Assembly: GCA_031761405.1 (NCBI GenBank)
Contig: JASEVX010000013.1
Coordinates: 50,396,227-50,460,226, forward strand
Direction of reading: 5' to 3'
Length of the DNA stretch: 64,000 nt
Source: Serripes groenlandicus
Taxonomy: Eukaryota > Mollusca > Bivalvia > Cardiida > Cardiidae
Each line of letters begins with the position of its first letter. Within the stretch, counting starts at the first letter, position 1. Below the pieces are notes generated by a model that worked only from the letters and a program-made list of their open reading frames with translations, was not told where the DNA came from and did no database searches. Both the position numbers and the translations under genes were made by a program. Shown one piece after another: positions 1 through 11,074 of the stretch.

Positions 1-344
1 CTTATTTACATGGTTCTTTGAGTCAAGACTCTCTTAGAAACAATACACTTTCCACATAATCCGTGATTATGAAGACAGTTGCTCAAACTATTCATGCAGT
101 TAAACCAAAACTGTATACTGTAATTTCTCACAATAATTTTAAATACAAAGTGGTTGATATCAATAGATTTATTTCGAGAGATCAAGGCTCACGGGTAAAA
201 GTGTAATATTACCGATACTCATCCGATTACACCCTTTACAATGTATTGAGTTTACAATGATAGACGGGGTTTGTATCTCTCCATTACGACCGCTTTACCC
301 TCGGCCAACATTCTTTCCGACGTTTGACAAAAGTCACTGTGACA

Positions 345-532
345 TGCGTCATTCATCTTTTACCAAGGGGCTAACAGTTAATGTGAAAAAGCAGCCAGTT
401 GCTTGAAAAGTATGTTGTGTTGAGTACTGGTGTGAGCAAACCAGGAAACATATGAGTAGGTGAACTGGCCGTTGCGATATGAACAATTGTTGAAAACGGC
501 GTAAACCCCAATCAGTCAATCAATAAATTGAA
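345..532 (+). mobile_element. SINE body and tail, head unrecognisable
   Basis: The body GCAGCCAGTTGCTTGAAAAG is followed by TACTGGTGTGAGCAAACCAGG, GTAGGTGAACTGGCCG and the tail TTGAAAACGGCGTAAACCCC with (ATCA)n-like repeats. The same segments in the same order make up the minus-strand element at 3809-4060, so this is the same family. I cannot see a clear tRNA-like head here. Confidence 0.65.
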
Positions 533-552
533 CCATTTACAATGTATTGAGG

Positions 553-783
553 AATCCGCTATGGTCGAGTGGTTAGCTTCGGGTATTTCGAAACCGGGTG
601 TCCCGGGTTCGATCCCCAGTCGCGGCACTACGGTCATGGTGGAGTGCCCTTGGGAAAGGCACATTTTATAGCCTAGTACTGGTTTGTTTACCCAGGGATC
701 ATGAATAAGTGAACTGTCGCCGTGATATAACTGAAATAATGTTGAAAACGGCGTAAAACCCCAAATAAATAAATAAATAAATA
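553..783 (+). mobile_element. tRNA-derived SINE with target duplication
   Basis: The head (about 556-628) has an A-box-like GGTCGAGTGGTTAGC and a B-box GGGTTCGATCC, followed by the common tail (GCCGTGATATAACTGAAAT, TTGAAAACGGCGTAAAACCC) and an (AAAT)n end. The flanks show ACAATGTATTGAG on the left and ACAATGTATTCAG on the right, a 12/13 match that fits a target-site duplication within the ~155 bp satellite. It is not a functional tRNA gene: the acceptor stem does not pair fully. Confidence 0.8.
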
Positions 784-1079
784 CAATGTATTCAGTTTAC
801 AACGATAGACGAGGGTTTGTATTTCTCCACCCGACCGCTAAACACGTTCGTACGTTTTTATGTTACAGTTAGTAGATGGGTTTTTTAAACCAGTTTGTGA
901 AACGGTTTGGATAATTATCAATACTCAACCCTTTACAATTCATTGATTCATCAACGGTAGACGGAAATTGGGATCTGCTCAACATGACCGCTAAACATTT
1001 TATTGTATTAAGTCTACAATGGTAGATGAGGTTTGTAGCTGTTCAACATGACAGTTACACAATATCGTGCGTGTCAATA

Positions 1080-1640
1080 TAACAGGAAGACGACGGCTTC
1101 ATAAGCCGGTTTGTGTAATGGTCTGGATTATTAAGTAGTAAAGGCCCAAGGCTTTACATACACCGGCTCCAAACCAGCAGCCTAGAACAAACGTGTGTGA
1201 TTTCAGCGTAAATAAAGCATTTATTTTGTTAGTTTTGTATTTGCGTTTCTATATATAACGGAACTGGTTAAACATGGTATTATTACCAATATTTAACACT
1301 TAACCATTTAAATCCGTGAATATGATAAACTATTTACATAGTTTGTGTATAACATGTATTTTGTCAATACGTTTTAAGGGATACGACAGCATTTCAAAAC
1401 GTACGAATATCAAAACACATTATATTTTAAAAGCATGTGATAGGGAACGTACACGTTTCTGAGAGACTTACGCATCAACGTACTGCAGAACTCTTAAAAA
1501 AGTTTCATTTCGTTTATTCAAACCTTTATTTTACCACCAAACCTATGCTGTGGGTACCAATTATAAAGTATTGAATAATTTAAGAAATACAATATATACC
1601 GTTGAGTTCATATCAGTTGACTCCATCTTATTCCCCGTTC
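1080..1640. repeat. Dispersed repeat R1, copy 1
   Basis: This segment starts with GCCGGTTTGTGTAATGG and includes ATTTGCGTTTCTATATATAA and CCTATGCTGTGGGTACC. It matches, with divergence, 2375-3480 and 47400-48430. It directly follows the ~155 bp satellite, as does copy 2, so satellite and flank seem to have been copied together. No coding frame is conserved between copies. Confidence 0.6.
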
Positions 1641-1799
1641 TCAATCCCGATATAAGTTGAAAGATCTACCCGACTGCCCAAATTATGCGATCAAGCTAGA
1701 CAAGGTGTTTGGTCGGTGGTCTTCATGACAAAAAAGGAACCGATACACAATCATTTAAGATACAAGTTTGTTGGATATATGTAGATTGACTTTGAGAGA
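1641..1799. other. Unassigned spacer
   Basis: No gene, tandem repeat or recognised element is seen between R1 copy 1 and the next satellite block. Confidence 0.5.
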
Positions 1800-2165
1800 T
1801 CGAAGTTTACAGGCATATATGTATTATCACAGACATTCGATTAAACCCTTTACAGTGAATTGAGTCGACAACGTTAGACGGGGATTTGTATCTGTTCAAC
1901 ACGACCACTACACACTTTCGTACGTTGCTATGGAAAAGATAGGTAATGGGTTTGGAACCGGTTTTTAAACGGTTTGGAATATTACACCATCGATACGCAA
2001 CCCGATTGCACCCTTTACAATGTATTGAGTCTACAACGGTAGACGGGTGGACTTTGTCCAACACTACCCCTAGACACTTTAGTATGTTTCTATGGAAGAG
2101 AACGGAAAGGGGTTTGAAACAGGTTTGTGTAACGGTTTGTATTGTTAAGTAGTCAAAGTACAAGC
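1800..2165. repeat. ~155 bp satellite, two further units
   Basis: Two consecutive units carry ACCCTTTACAGTGAATTGAG and CACCCTTTACAATGTATTGA, each followed by a tagacggg block and TTTCTATGG or TTGCTATGG. The open frames on both strands here run through the repeat and are not supported as genes. Confidence 0.7.
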
Positions 2166-2374
2166 TCTATCTCACAGATTAATGCAGTCAATGCAAATCC
2201 AGATCGTAGTTGACGATCAGTATAATCTGACGATCAGTGTAAACTGGATCTACACTGTTCAATGTCATGTTGTTAAATGATCCGGATACGTCTCTCATGT
2301 ATATGATTCCGTGAGTCAATAGGCTTCTAGAAACAATATATGTTCCACATATGCCGTCATTATGAACGCATGAG

Positions 2375-3480
2375 CAATTTCCGTAAGTGGTAGACAGCGG
2401 CTTTTGAACCGGTTTGTGTAACGGTTCGGATTATTTGGTAGTAAAAGTAAATGATGTTACATACACAGTGTCCGAACAAGGTTTTTACCCGCATACAAAA
2501 ACGAACATGTGTAATGTCAAACCTAAGTCAGATATGATAAGTTATTTTTGTATTTGGGTTTCTAACAGTATTGATTTTGAAAATTTCTATCATTACCAAA
2601 ACTCAACACCGATTGAACCTGTTTAAATCTTGAATATGCGATAGATTCACATAACATGTATATTAAATGTATCTTGTGAATATATTTTAAAGGACACGAA
2701 CTCGTTATAAATCTATCAATCCTTAGCTATGAATGTCAAAATGCAATAACTTTTAAAATCATGTCACTTTAGTACTCGTCAACACGTCGAATGGTGCGGA
2801 ACTCTAGAAAATGGTTATATTTAATTATAAAATCCTTAGTAGACCCCCAAAACATATGCCGCGGGTACCAATAATATGTATTTAAATAAGTAATATACGT
2901 TCGATTGAAGATCAGTTTGCTTAATATTTTCTGCGACGAATGAACTAACCTTTTTATTGGCAAACAGTTTTAATTCCACGTACTGTTTATACTGTTGTAT
3001 TCCTCTTGCTAATATAATTGTCTCTGTCTGAATCTATCTTTGGCTGTTGTGAAATCCGTAACATAAACCTAGCTCAAACATGGTAGCCACTTATGTCATA
3101 GTAACTGTCAAACAGGTGTAGTTGTCAAGCTTGAAAAATATTAACATCCGTATACCGTGGAAGATTCAATAGTGAATACATTTGCGTAAACACTGACGTA
3201 TATATTAATGTGCATTACGTGTGTTACCCTTTACTTAAAATGGTCCGTTATTCAGATCAATTCAATATCTGTGGTACTCTGTTACACGAATATTGGTTTT
3301 CGGCCTAATACAATTGGTACCGGATTTTAGACGATAATCGATGGATTTTGGATACGAAATGGGCTGTTTTTACATGACGTCCTATGTTTTCGTCTTTTCA
3401 ACAGTAACAATGCAGATCCTGTTGTCTACATAACCCCTATGTTTCTGTAAGAAAGGCGACACATTTGGTAAGGTTCAAAC
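2375..3480. repeat. Dispersed repeat R1, copy 2
   Basis: Shared blocks with copy 1 (1080-1640) and copy 3 (47400-48430) include ACCGGTTTGTGTAACGG, TATGCCGCGGGTACC, a TTATTGGCAAACAGTTTTAA block and ATAATCGATGGATTTTGG. The order of blocks is kept across copies. No conserved reading frame was found. Confidence 0.6.
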
Positions 3481-3589
3481 GCAGACGTTATATGTTGCAT
3501 TGTTTTTATATTTCATTCGTATGCGAACTGTCAAAATTTAAAATCATATGGAAAGAAGTAATCTGTCAGGTGATATAGATTGGTCGTGA

Positions 3590-3808
3590 ATTGAGTTTAT
3601 TCAATGTCATCTGGTTGGTCATTGATTACTTGGACTGGTACCATCTCGTACACATCAATAGTTATGATAACTGTCGCTAAGACACCAGTATAGTATTACT
3701 TGGACTAATATCATGTCAAACATATCAATAGCTATGTAGATTGTCGATATGTCACCAGTCTACGATTTCTTGGACTTGTACTATACCATCCACTCTATAG
3801 CTATGTAG
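3590..3808. repeat. ~71 bp tandem repeat, three units
   Basis: The phrase ATTACTTGGACT or a close variant recurs near 3624, 3695 and 3766, a spacing of about 71 bp, with 'caatagctatgtagattgtc' between. The array ends where the minus-strand SINE begins, so the SINE may have inserted into it. Confidence 0.65.
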
Positions 3809-4060
3809 ATTGATTGATAGATTAAATGGGTTTAACGCCGTTTTCAACAAATTTCCAGTCGTATCACGGCGGCCAGTTCACCTACTCGTATGTTGACGGG
3901 CTTCCCAACACCAGTAACCAACCAAACCATTTTCAAAGCAACTGGCTGCTTAGTCATATTTCACGCTGACCTTTGTCAAAATTAATGTTTGCTGAGATTG
4001 GATTCGAACTCACAGCGTCTTTATTGACAGTCCGCGTCAAAACCGACTGAGCTACAGGTA
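3809..4060 (-). mobile_element. Near full-length tRNA-derived SINE
   Basis: On the minus strand the head (4058 to 3991) has a strong A-box, TAGCTCAGTCGG, and a B-box, GAGTTCGAATCC. The body follows (GCAGCCAGTTGCTTTGAAAA, ACTGGTGTTGGGAAGCCC, GTAGGTGAACTGGCCGCC) and then the tail TTGAAAACGGCGTTAAACCC ending in ATCAATCA. This is the best preserved SINE in the window and the reference for the others. Confidence 0.85.
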
Positions 4061-4261
4061 CTCTTGTCGAACGGACGGCAGTCTATGATTTCTGTTCAAG
4101 ACGTATAACTCGACACTGATAGATAGACAAGGTACATTCGTAAGTGTTCGTAGCTTGGGGTTTTTAACATAATAAAACATGATATTATGTTAAACACACA
4201 TGTATATATTTGTTTCAAGACGAACATACTATACATTAAAGGTAGTTACGTTACGTACCTA

Positions 4262-4970
4262 AGTATTCTTGGGTTGTTGTCTGTAGGTAGACACGGTGCG
4301 CTTGTAAGTATTCTTTGGTTAGCGTCTATATGTAGACACGGTATGCTTGTTAGTGTTTGTGTCATGGTGTATATAGGTAGACATGGTATCTTTGTAAGTG
4401 TTCGTGGGTTGGTGTAAATAGGATCCATCGAACATTTGTAAGTGTTCGTGGGTACGTGTATATAGGTAGGCACTGAACGTGTGTAAGTGTTTGTGCGTTA
4501 ATCTACATATCAGTAGATAGGTACGCTCGTAAGTGTTTGTGGTTTGGTATATATAAGTAGACCTTTTACGTTCGTAAGTGTTTGTTGGTTGATATATATA
4601 GGTAAACATGTTACGTTCGTAAGCGTTAATGGTTTTGTGTTTAAAAGGAGACATACATAGAACGTGTGTTAATGTTAGTTGGTATGTCTGCAAATGTAGA
4701 CATGGTATGTTCGTAAATATTAGTTGGTTGGTGTTTATAGGTAGACACGTTACGTGTGTAAATATAAGTGGGTTGGTGTAAATATGTAGACACACGTTCG
4801 TAAGTGTTAGTCGCTTTCGCTAGATGGTGTATAAAGGGGAACACGTTACGTTCGTAAGTATTCGTCTGTTTGTGTATATAGGGGAACACGGTACGTTCGT
4901 AAGTGTTCGTGGGCTCTTGTATTCAGTGGAAAAGGTTCCGTTTGTAAGTGTAAGTAGATTGTTGGTTTTA
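4262..4970. repeat. 45 bp minisatellite array, copy 1
   Basis: GTAGACACGG and its variants start at 4287, 4332 and 4377, an exact 45 bp spacing. The unit reads about GTAAGTGTTCGTGGGTTGG then TGTATATAGGTAGACACGGT. Because 45 is a multiple of three, several frames stay open on both strands and give 15-residue peptide repeats. I treat these as artefacts. The array and its flank recur at 8500-9990. Confidence 0.85.
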
Positions 4971-5079
4971 GGATTGCTCGCCAAAAAGTTTACTTTGTAC
5001 TATATTATGGTAAAAAGGTCATGGTCAGGTAAATTTGTTGAGTTATAACAACATATTATCTTATCTTGAAACTAACAGT

Positions 5080-5340
5080 GCAAAAGACAACCCATTCGTT
5101 TAGACATTTTCAATGAGCAGACGTGTTTTGACACCTCTTAGGCAGGCGACTTTTTGCCAGTATTAAGTTGGTTGGTCTGTTTTAATAGTCATACTTCCTA
5201 TTTAGTGATTTTGTATAGTTTTGCCTAGCTGTTTTCAACATGTGTTGTATATGGGAAAGGTTTTTAATTTATAGATATAATTGACATATTCAAATTTAAC
5301 ACTTACCAGGCTTAAGTTACATTAAATATATTTGAGAACT
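5080..5340. repeat. Flank shared by both 45 bp arrays, copy 1
   Basis: The blocks GATTTTGTATAGTTTTG, TTCAACATGTGTTGTATATG and a 'taattgacatattcaaattt' segment correspond in order to 9830-9975, which follows the second 45 bp array. This indicates that array plus downstream flank form one duplicated or mobile unit. Confidence 0.5.
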
Positions 5341-5456
5341 TTGTCCGCTTCACCAACAAATATTTAAATCCTTTTAAGCTATCACATAATCATTTAATAA
5401 CAAATTACTCTTCGCATGTTATTAAAACCAATAATAGTTATGTTTATGGTTATCAG

Positions 5457-5479
5457 TAATAATAATAATAATAATAATA
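5457..5479. repeat. (AAT)n microsatellite
   Basis: About seven perfect AAT triplets. Confidence 0.9.
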
Positions 5480-5754
5480 CATAATAATTAAAAATGATGA
5501 TAAAACAGCATGGTTACAATACCGTGTCTATCGTATGACTTTATAAAATGTCCGTTCCCAATTCCTTTTCTAAGTTTGGTTGTAGTATTGTGTTTGACTT
5601 GTACAATACAATGAAGGAATTAACTATTCTAATGTTCTGACCGACCTTTTTCAAATGCTTGATATAAAGATAACGGAGCGATTTAAAACAATAGTATGAA
5701 TGTGTATGTTAACAATTAATTTTGGTCAATCACATAGCAAAGCCCTATCTAAAG

Positions 5755-5835
5755 ATATCAAAATTTACAATAATAAGATACCTGATCTTTTTAACTCTTT
5801 TCCACATACCTTTTTTAGTCTCTTAGAACTCTGTT
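5755..5835. repeat. ~80 bp dispersed repeat, copy 1
   Basis: The segment AAGATACCTGATCTTTTTAA, then CACATACC and TCTCTTAGAACTCTG, is repeated at 7258-7345. Both copies lie beside the composite repeat described at 6140-7250. Confidence 0.65.
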
Positions 5836-5875
5836 CTATAATGCCTTTGTACTTTAGTATGTTATAAGGCCTGAT

Positions 5876-6110
5876 GTGTGTAATGAAAGAGCGTATGCCT
5901 CAGTGCGAGTAGTAGCTGGTTAGATCCTCGGCCAGGTCATACAACTACTTGGCAATGGTAATTATGCATTTCCTTCCTTCGCACTCAGGATTGTGGATGG
6001 GCGTAATTACTGACTCGTTGGTGTAAGGATTAGTGGACCAGTAAAACTGGCAACTTACCCAGGAACCACCATCATATAGCTGAAACATTATTATAAATCG
6101 GCGTAACATA
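5876..6110 (+). mobile_element. Diverged tRNA-derived SINE (CCTCAGTG-head type)
   Basis: The head reads GCCTCAGTGCGAGTAGTAGC with a decayed B-box (TTAGATCCTCGGCCAGGTCA). The body has CACTCAGGATTGTGGATGGG and TGACTCGTTGGTGTAAGGAT, and the tail ACCCAGGAACC...TAGCTGAAACATTATT...CGGCGTAA. Related copies lie at 12083-12310, 25560-25810, 29190-29450 and 59408-59600. Confidence 0.65.
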
Positions 6111-6139
6111 TTTTTGTTGTAGTATTAAGTGAACGAAGT

Positions 6140-7250
6140 CATGGTATTTGGCAGTTTCAAATAAGTTCACTCGTATTTCCAATATGAAACATTATTAAAA
6201 GTTTAACGTCACAGATAAACGGACACTCCGGACTTTTCGACCATAATATACACAGATGTGCCTGCGCCTGTAAGAAGTCATATCAGACTCGTTTATGTTA
6301 GAAATCAGGTCATTCCAACTTTGTATTAGCTTCTGGAGATACGCTGTGGATCAGCAATAGTTCAGTAGATACGGCGTCGGCTTTCAATTCAAGGATCGAC
6401 GTTTTTTTTTTTCGAATGCTAAACAAAAGTCAGTATGTATCTGATCGTTTTCTAATCATGTAATTATGAGTGATTAAGAATCGATCTCGTATTTGGTTTT
6501 AGATTATTAATATAGTACAACGATTATAAATCACTCTCGATGTCTGCTTTCTGGAATACTAACCAGTATTCGAATCCTTCGTAATGAGAACCCTGTTTCA
6601 ATACCATTTTCTGATAACTTCGGAAGCAATTTACACTCTTAATAAATGCCGGCTTCGTCCAGGAATCGCCGAGCGTATTAACTAATGCATACCGACTTCG
6701 TATAAGAGAGTATAAACTGCTGATTAAAAAAGCCGACCTCATAAAAAAACACCGAGCATATAAACTGTTAATAAACATGCGTAAATCACAGGGCCAATTA
6801 ACTAGAGATCATGACATTAGACATGTATTCAAGTTTGAATGACAAGCTTGATTTGATTAACTATGATAACCGTTTGATCGGTACCAATAAGGGGATGCAA
6901 CTAGCACCCTTTTGTGCTGACATACGAGTAGCGTCTATTGATATGGTGTCCTAATACAACAGCGTACAGTAAAGACTGAGGCAATCCTTATGAATCCATC
7001 TTTTGTTAAAAACTAGAAGTGTAGCTGCATTAGTGTCAGACATCAGGAACGTTATTCGCAAAACCGAGTGATGAGTGTCACTCTCCGCTATAAAAATATT
7101 TCTATAAAGCCAGTTTTGATTTCCTCTAATAACCGTTTGATTGATACTAATAGGGAGATGCGACATGCCCCCCCCCCCCTCCTTTTCTACCAACTCGGCT
7201 TATAGACGATTCGCGTCTAAATATTTGATATTTGAAGTCCTATTTGAAGA
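6140..7250. repeat. Composite dispersed repeat R2, copy 1
   Basis: The order of blocks is: AAACGGACACTCCGGACTTT (6213 on), CCTGCGCCTGTAAGAAGTCA, then two or three decayed 46 bp units around 6640-6780 (TATAAACTGTTAATAAACAT), then GCGTACAGTAAAGACTGAGG near 6961. The same order recurs at 11075-12100, 14230-16720 and 24640-25560. The poly-C run at 7168-7179 is inside. No intact protein is encoded. Confidence 0.6.
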
Positions 7251-7257
7251 ATATCGG

Positions 7258-7345
7258 ATTGCACAATATTAAGATACCTGATCTTTTAAACTCTTTCGCA
7301 CATACCCTTGTTTGGTCTCTCACAACTCTGATTAGAGGTCCTAAT
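7258..7345. repeat. ~80 bp dispersed repeat, copy 2
   Basis: It corresponds to 5755-5835: AAGATACCTGATCTTTTAAA, CACATACCC and TCTCTCACAACTCTG. Confidence 0.6.
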
Positions 7346-8499
7346 GCGTAAAGCGATGTATTTGATTCCAATATGTCTTTTTGGGGTAACACTCTAGAAG
7401 TGTAGCCAGATTCAAATATATAAGATCACTTTACGGTGAGTCAAGAAGACTACAAAACGTCAAACGAAGCTTATATCTACTATACACGTGACAATTTCTG
7501 TTGTGTGGTGTCATACGAAACACTTTAAAAATGTTAGATAGGTTGTTCATGCTAAGCTCTCAGGAACGTGATGTTAGCATCACAACTAACTCACTGGTCT
7601 CATCATAAATGGATAAGGCGTATTGGTAACTTACCAAATATACTGCTATAACTGAAACTTCAAAGGACCCCTCTTAAACCACTGGAAAAATTACAACACT
7701 TTAAGAGGAATGATTTTTGGTATTTCTCTTTACATATTTAAACTATATGTAAAACTCTGGATAATTCTGAATCAGAAAGTGGGCTAAATGTTAAAAAATT
7801 AAATATTCATCTCTGAGTTCTATGTAAAACCTCCATGCTAAATTTGTTCCATTAGAAAATCCTCCACAAAAACGGTATTAACTGGAGGAATCATAAGGCT
7901 GCATCAAACAGGAACAAAATGACAAAACAAATTACATTACTGTGCAAATGCAGTAAGAACTTGCTTTGAATCTAGATATATAAGCAGTTCCTTTAGTGTT
8001 CCTCTAGAATTTTAAATTCTTTCTCCTTTGTATCTGCTTTTCTGATTCCAAGAAGTTTGCTAGGAATGTTCTTTCCTCATAAAAGGTTTTCAAGCCATAT
8101 TGATCGATTGCAATTAGCTTGCAATTCATATGGAACTTAAATAGGATTAAGCAGAAAGGATTAAGCTTATTTAGGAAGCTCTCTCCCTGTTTTGCAAATT
8201 CATACAATGCGTTTTCCAAGTATCTTGACGAAATTCTAAAGAACAATCTGATGTTTTGTATTGCTTGCAATTTATCTTTTATTCTGTTTAGATGTGAACT
8301 ATTATGAAATAAATATCACCTTATACTCATTTAGCATATTTACTTTTACTACAGTGTATTAGCTGTTTCTGTATTATGTATACTAAGTAAGGTTTTCGAA
8401 ATGTTTATATTTTTCTTTTACAATAGAAAATAGGTAGATATGTATGATCGTAAATTTGTGTTAATTGGTTTATATAGTTAGAAACTGCACATTAGTATG
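7346..8499. other. No gene recognised
   Basis: This is AT-rich sequence with only short open frames (under 90 codons on either strand) that have no recognisable domain or codon pattern. A possible old SINE remnant near 7570-7650 (ACTCACTGGTCTCATCATAAATGG) is too decayed to call. Confidence 0.5.
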
Positions 8500-9545
8500 A
8501 GTTTATGGGTTGAATTTATATACGTAGATGTACGTGTGTAACTTCTGGTTGGTTGGTGTATGTACACACGCTACGTTTGTAAGTGTTTATGGGTTTGTTA
8601 AAGAGGACTAATGTAGACTCAGCACGAAGTTTTTTTCTGTTGACATTAGGTCGACAAGGTACGTTTGCACGTACTCATTGGTGTGGGTAAAAAGGTTGGC
8701 ACTGTAAGTGTGCAAGTGTTGGACTGGTGTATATAGATAGGCACTGATCGTTCGTGTGTATTTAGGTAGACAGGGTACGTTTGTTAGTGTTCGTTGGTAG
8801 TTTATATTGGAAGACATGCTACGTTTGTAAGTGCTCGTCGGTTGGCATTTATAGGTATTAATTAAGTTACCTTTGTAAGTTCTGGTGGTTTCGTGTAAAT
8901 ATGGTACCTTAGTAAGTGTTCATGGTTTCGTGTATTTATGTAGACACGGTACCTGTGTAAGTGTTCGTGGTTTGGTGTAAATAGGTTTACATTGTACCCC
9001 CGTAAGTGTTCGTGGTTTGGTGGAAATAGGTATACACGGTACCTGTTTAAGTGTTCGTGGTTTGGTGTATATATGTAGACATGTTACCTTCGTAAGTGTT
9101 CGTGGTTGGTGTATATAGGTAGACATTGTACCTTCGTAAGTGTTCGTGGGTTGGTGTATATTTGTAGACACGGTACCTGTGTAAGTGTTCGTGGTTTGGT
9201 GGAAATAGGTATACACGGTACCTGTTTAAGTGTTCGTGGTTTGGTGTATATATGTAGACATGTTACCTTCGTAAGTGTTCGTGGTTTGCTGTATATAGGT
9301 AGACATGATACTTTTGTACGTGTTATTGGTTGGTGTATATAGGTAGATATCGTACGTTCTTTTTTGTTCGTCGATTGGTGTATATAGGTAGACACGGTAC
9401 TTTCGGAAGTGTTCGCGGGTTGGTGTATATAGGTAGACACGGTACGTTCGTAAGTGTTCGTGGGTTGGTGTTTATAGGTAAACACGGTACCTGTGTTAGT
9501 GTTCGTGGGTTGGTGTATATTTATAGACACGTTTTCTGCGTAAGT
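8500..9545. repeat. 45 bp minisatellite array, copy 2, with higher-order repeat
   Basis: This is the same 45 bp unit as at 4262-4970, here with more than 20 units. It is best ordered from about 8890 to 9530. A segment of ~105 bp starting near 9002 recurs almost unchanged at 9181, an offset of 179 bp (about four units), so multi-unit duplication has occurred. Open frames on both strands (for example 9084-9530 on minus) follow from the 45 bp period and are not called as genes. Confidence 0.85.
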
Positions 9546-9759
9546 GGTTGGTGTTGAGGTGAATATAGCGAAACTGGGTTATATGACAATTCTCGGAGGC
9601 ACCGTTTCTTCATTTTTGCGAGCGAACAATGTATTCAGTATTCTGTCGTTAATCAATGTTTACGATATCCTTGTACAAAGGTTATGATCAGATTAATTAT
9701 CTGAAATAATAAAAACAAGCATTCTGATAAAGAAAAACATTTAGTACGTAAATAAACAT

Positions 9760-9990
9760 TCATAGTTAGATGCATCTGAGATAGACGACTGTTTTGCCAC
9801 AGTGCTATCAACTAGTTGCAAAATGTATTCTTTATGTTGTAGTGATTTTCCATAGTTTTGTAAAGAGTTTTTCAAATTCGTCTGCTTCACATTTAATTGG
9901 GTTTGGAAAAGGGTATTGTAAATCGATAATGCATATAATTGTCAAATTTATAATTAATATTTACAAGGCTAAAATTACGGTAATTCGATA
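9760..9990. repeat. Flank shared by both 45 bp arrays, copy 2
   Basis: It has TGATTTTCCATAGTTTTG, TTTTTCAAATTCGTCTGCTT and ATAATTGTCAAATTTATAAT in the same order as 5080-5340. It ends in unremarkable AT-rich DNA. Confidence 0.5.
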
Positions 9991-11074
9991 AATGGGTTAT
10001 TGGTCACTGATTGTTATCTTAAGAATCCACTAATTTGGGGGGGGGGCTAATATTTGAAAGCGTAAATCAAATACTTAATTGGAAACTATCGTGTGAAAAG
10101 GATCACTATTTTTTATTGATTTCTTATCCCTTTTCAACAATGTTTTCTCTAGGTTTGAAAGTGGTGTGCTGCAAAGACATCAAATGTCGCATTTGTCATG
10201 GAACAAGTTAACCGTTTCCGACATACATCAAACTTGCACTAAACGACTGTATGTAAAATATGTAAAATCTCTTTGAATTAAAAAATAATAATTTGAAAAT
10301 ATAGTGACGAACGAAGTATTTTCTCTCTTCGCATGAGTTTACCATTTGCCTGAATGGTTTCTATACACATCTGCTGTGGTATGAAAATGCGTATGCATTT
10401 GGATAAGGATTAAACTATTGATCCAGTTAATACATATTCTACCTGAAGACCCCACTTGGTTCACCCTTTTTCAAACGCACACGTCTCTTTTGGAGACATA
10501 TTTCCCTTCCCGTCAATGTGTTCCATTCTATTTGACAGTTATACTGTTATTTGTAAAGTGTTCCCATTGTTGTGCCAATATGTTTTCAGAGTCATCTGAT
10601 GCAAATGTGTTGTATATTAGAAAGGGTTGTTAGTGAATGTATAATTTGTGAAGGCAAGCCATTTCTTCTTATGTCACAATGTTTCAACTATATCCAATAA
10701 GTATACTATCCTTTTTATAAAATGTTCATATTTCTTTCTAGATTGTTTTAATTGATTTGCTGAAGATTTGTTGTGAGTTGGAAGAGGTTAACTATATCAT
10801 TTTTTAAATTATAACATGTACTCAAAAATACGCACCAATTGTTAAGAAGGAATGGAATAGAGTATTATATTATGATTCGTTCTAAAGTTGACAGTTTGTA
10901 TTACCTATTGTTAAACAATCTAAAAATAGGACAATTCAAAACTCTTAACATTTCCTTCAATTATTTTTGTATGTTAATGTTATTCATCTTTTGAAGAAGA
11001 AATAATTTTTCGATGCGTCATGGGGACATACCTTTTAAAAACCAATTAGAGATTTACATATTAAACCTTTTCTT
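9991..11074. other. No gene recognised; G run and two dispersed-motif copies
   Basis: A run of ten G lies at 10037-10046. Two diverged copies of the dispersed CAAAGTCGTCTGCTGCAGAC motif lie near 10153 and 10581. Short open frames show no domain. Confidence 0.5.

Larger units (their letters stand above)
200..1070. repeat. Degenerate ~155 bp satellite, interrupted by two SINEs
   Basis: The phrase CCCTTTACAATGTATTGAG followed by a 'tctacaacggtagacgg' block recurs near 230, 535, 785, 930 and 1005. Longer units include a CACGACCGCTA...TTTCGTACG part. The same unit returns at 1830-2110. SINE sequence sits inside the array around 345-532 and 553-783. No protein gene is seen. Confidence 0.7.

Noticed and set aside
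553..628. Candidate tRNA gene
   Set aside because: A and B boxes are present but the acceptor stem does not pair and the SINE body and tail follow directly, so it is a SINE head.
4246..4889. Overlapping open frames of 75-158 codons on both strands
   Set aside because: They follow from the 45 bp (15-codon) period of the minisatellite; peptides are simple repeats in several frames at once with no start context or domain.
8920..9557. Open frames of 75-148 codons on both strands
   Set aside because: Same cause: the second 45 bp array.
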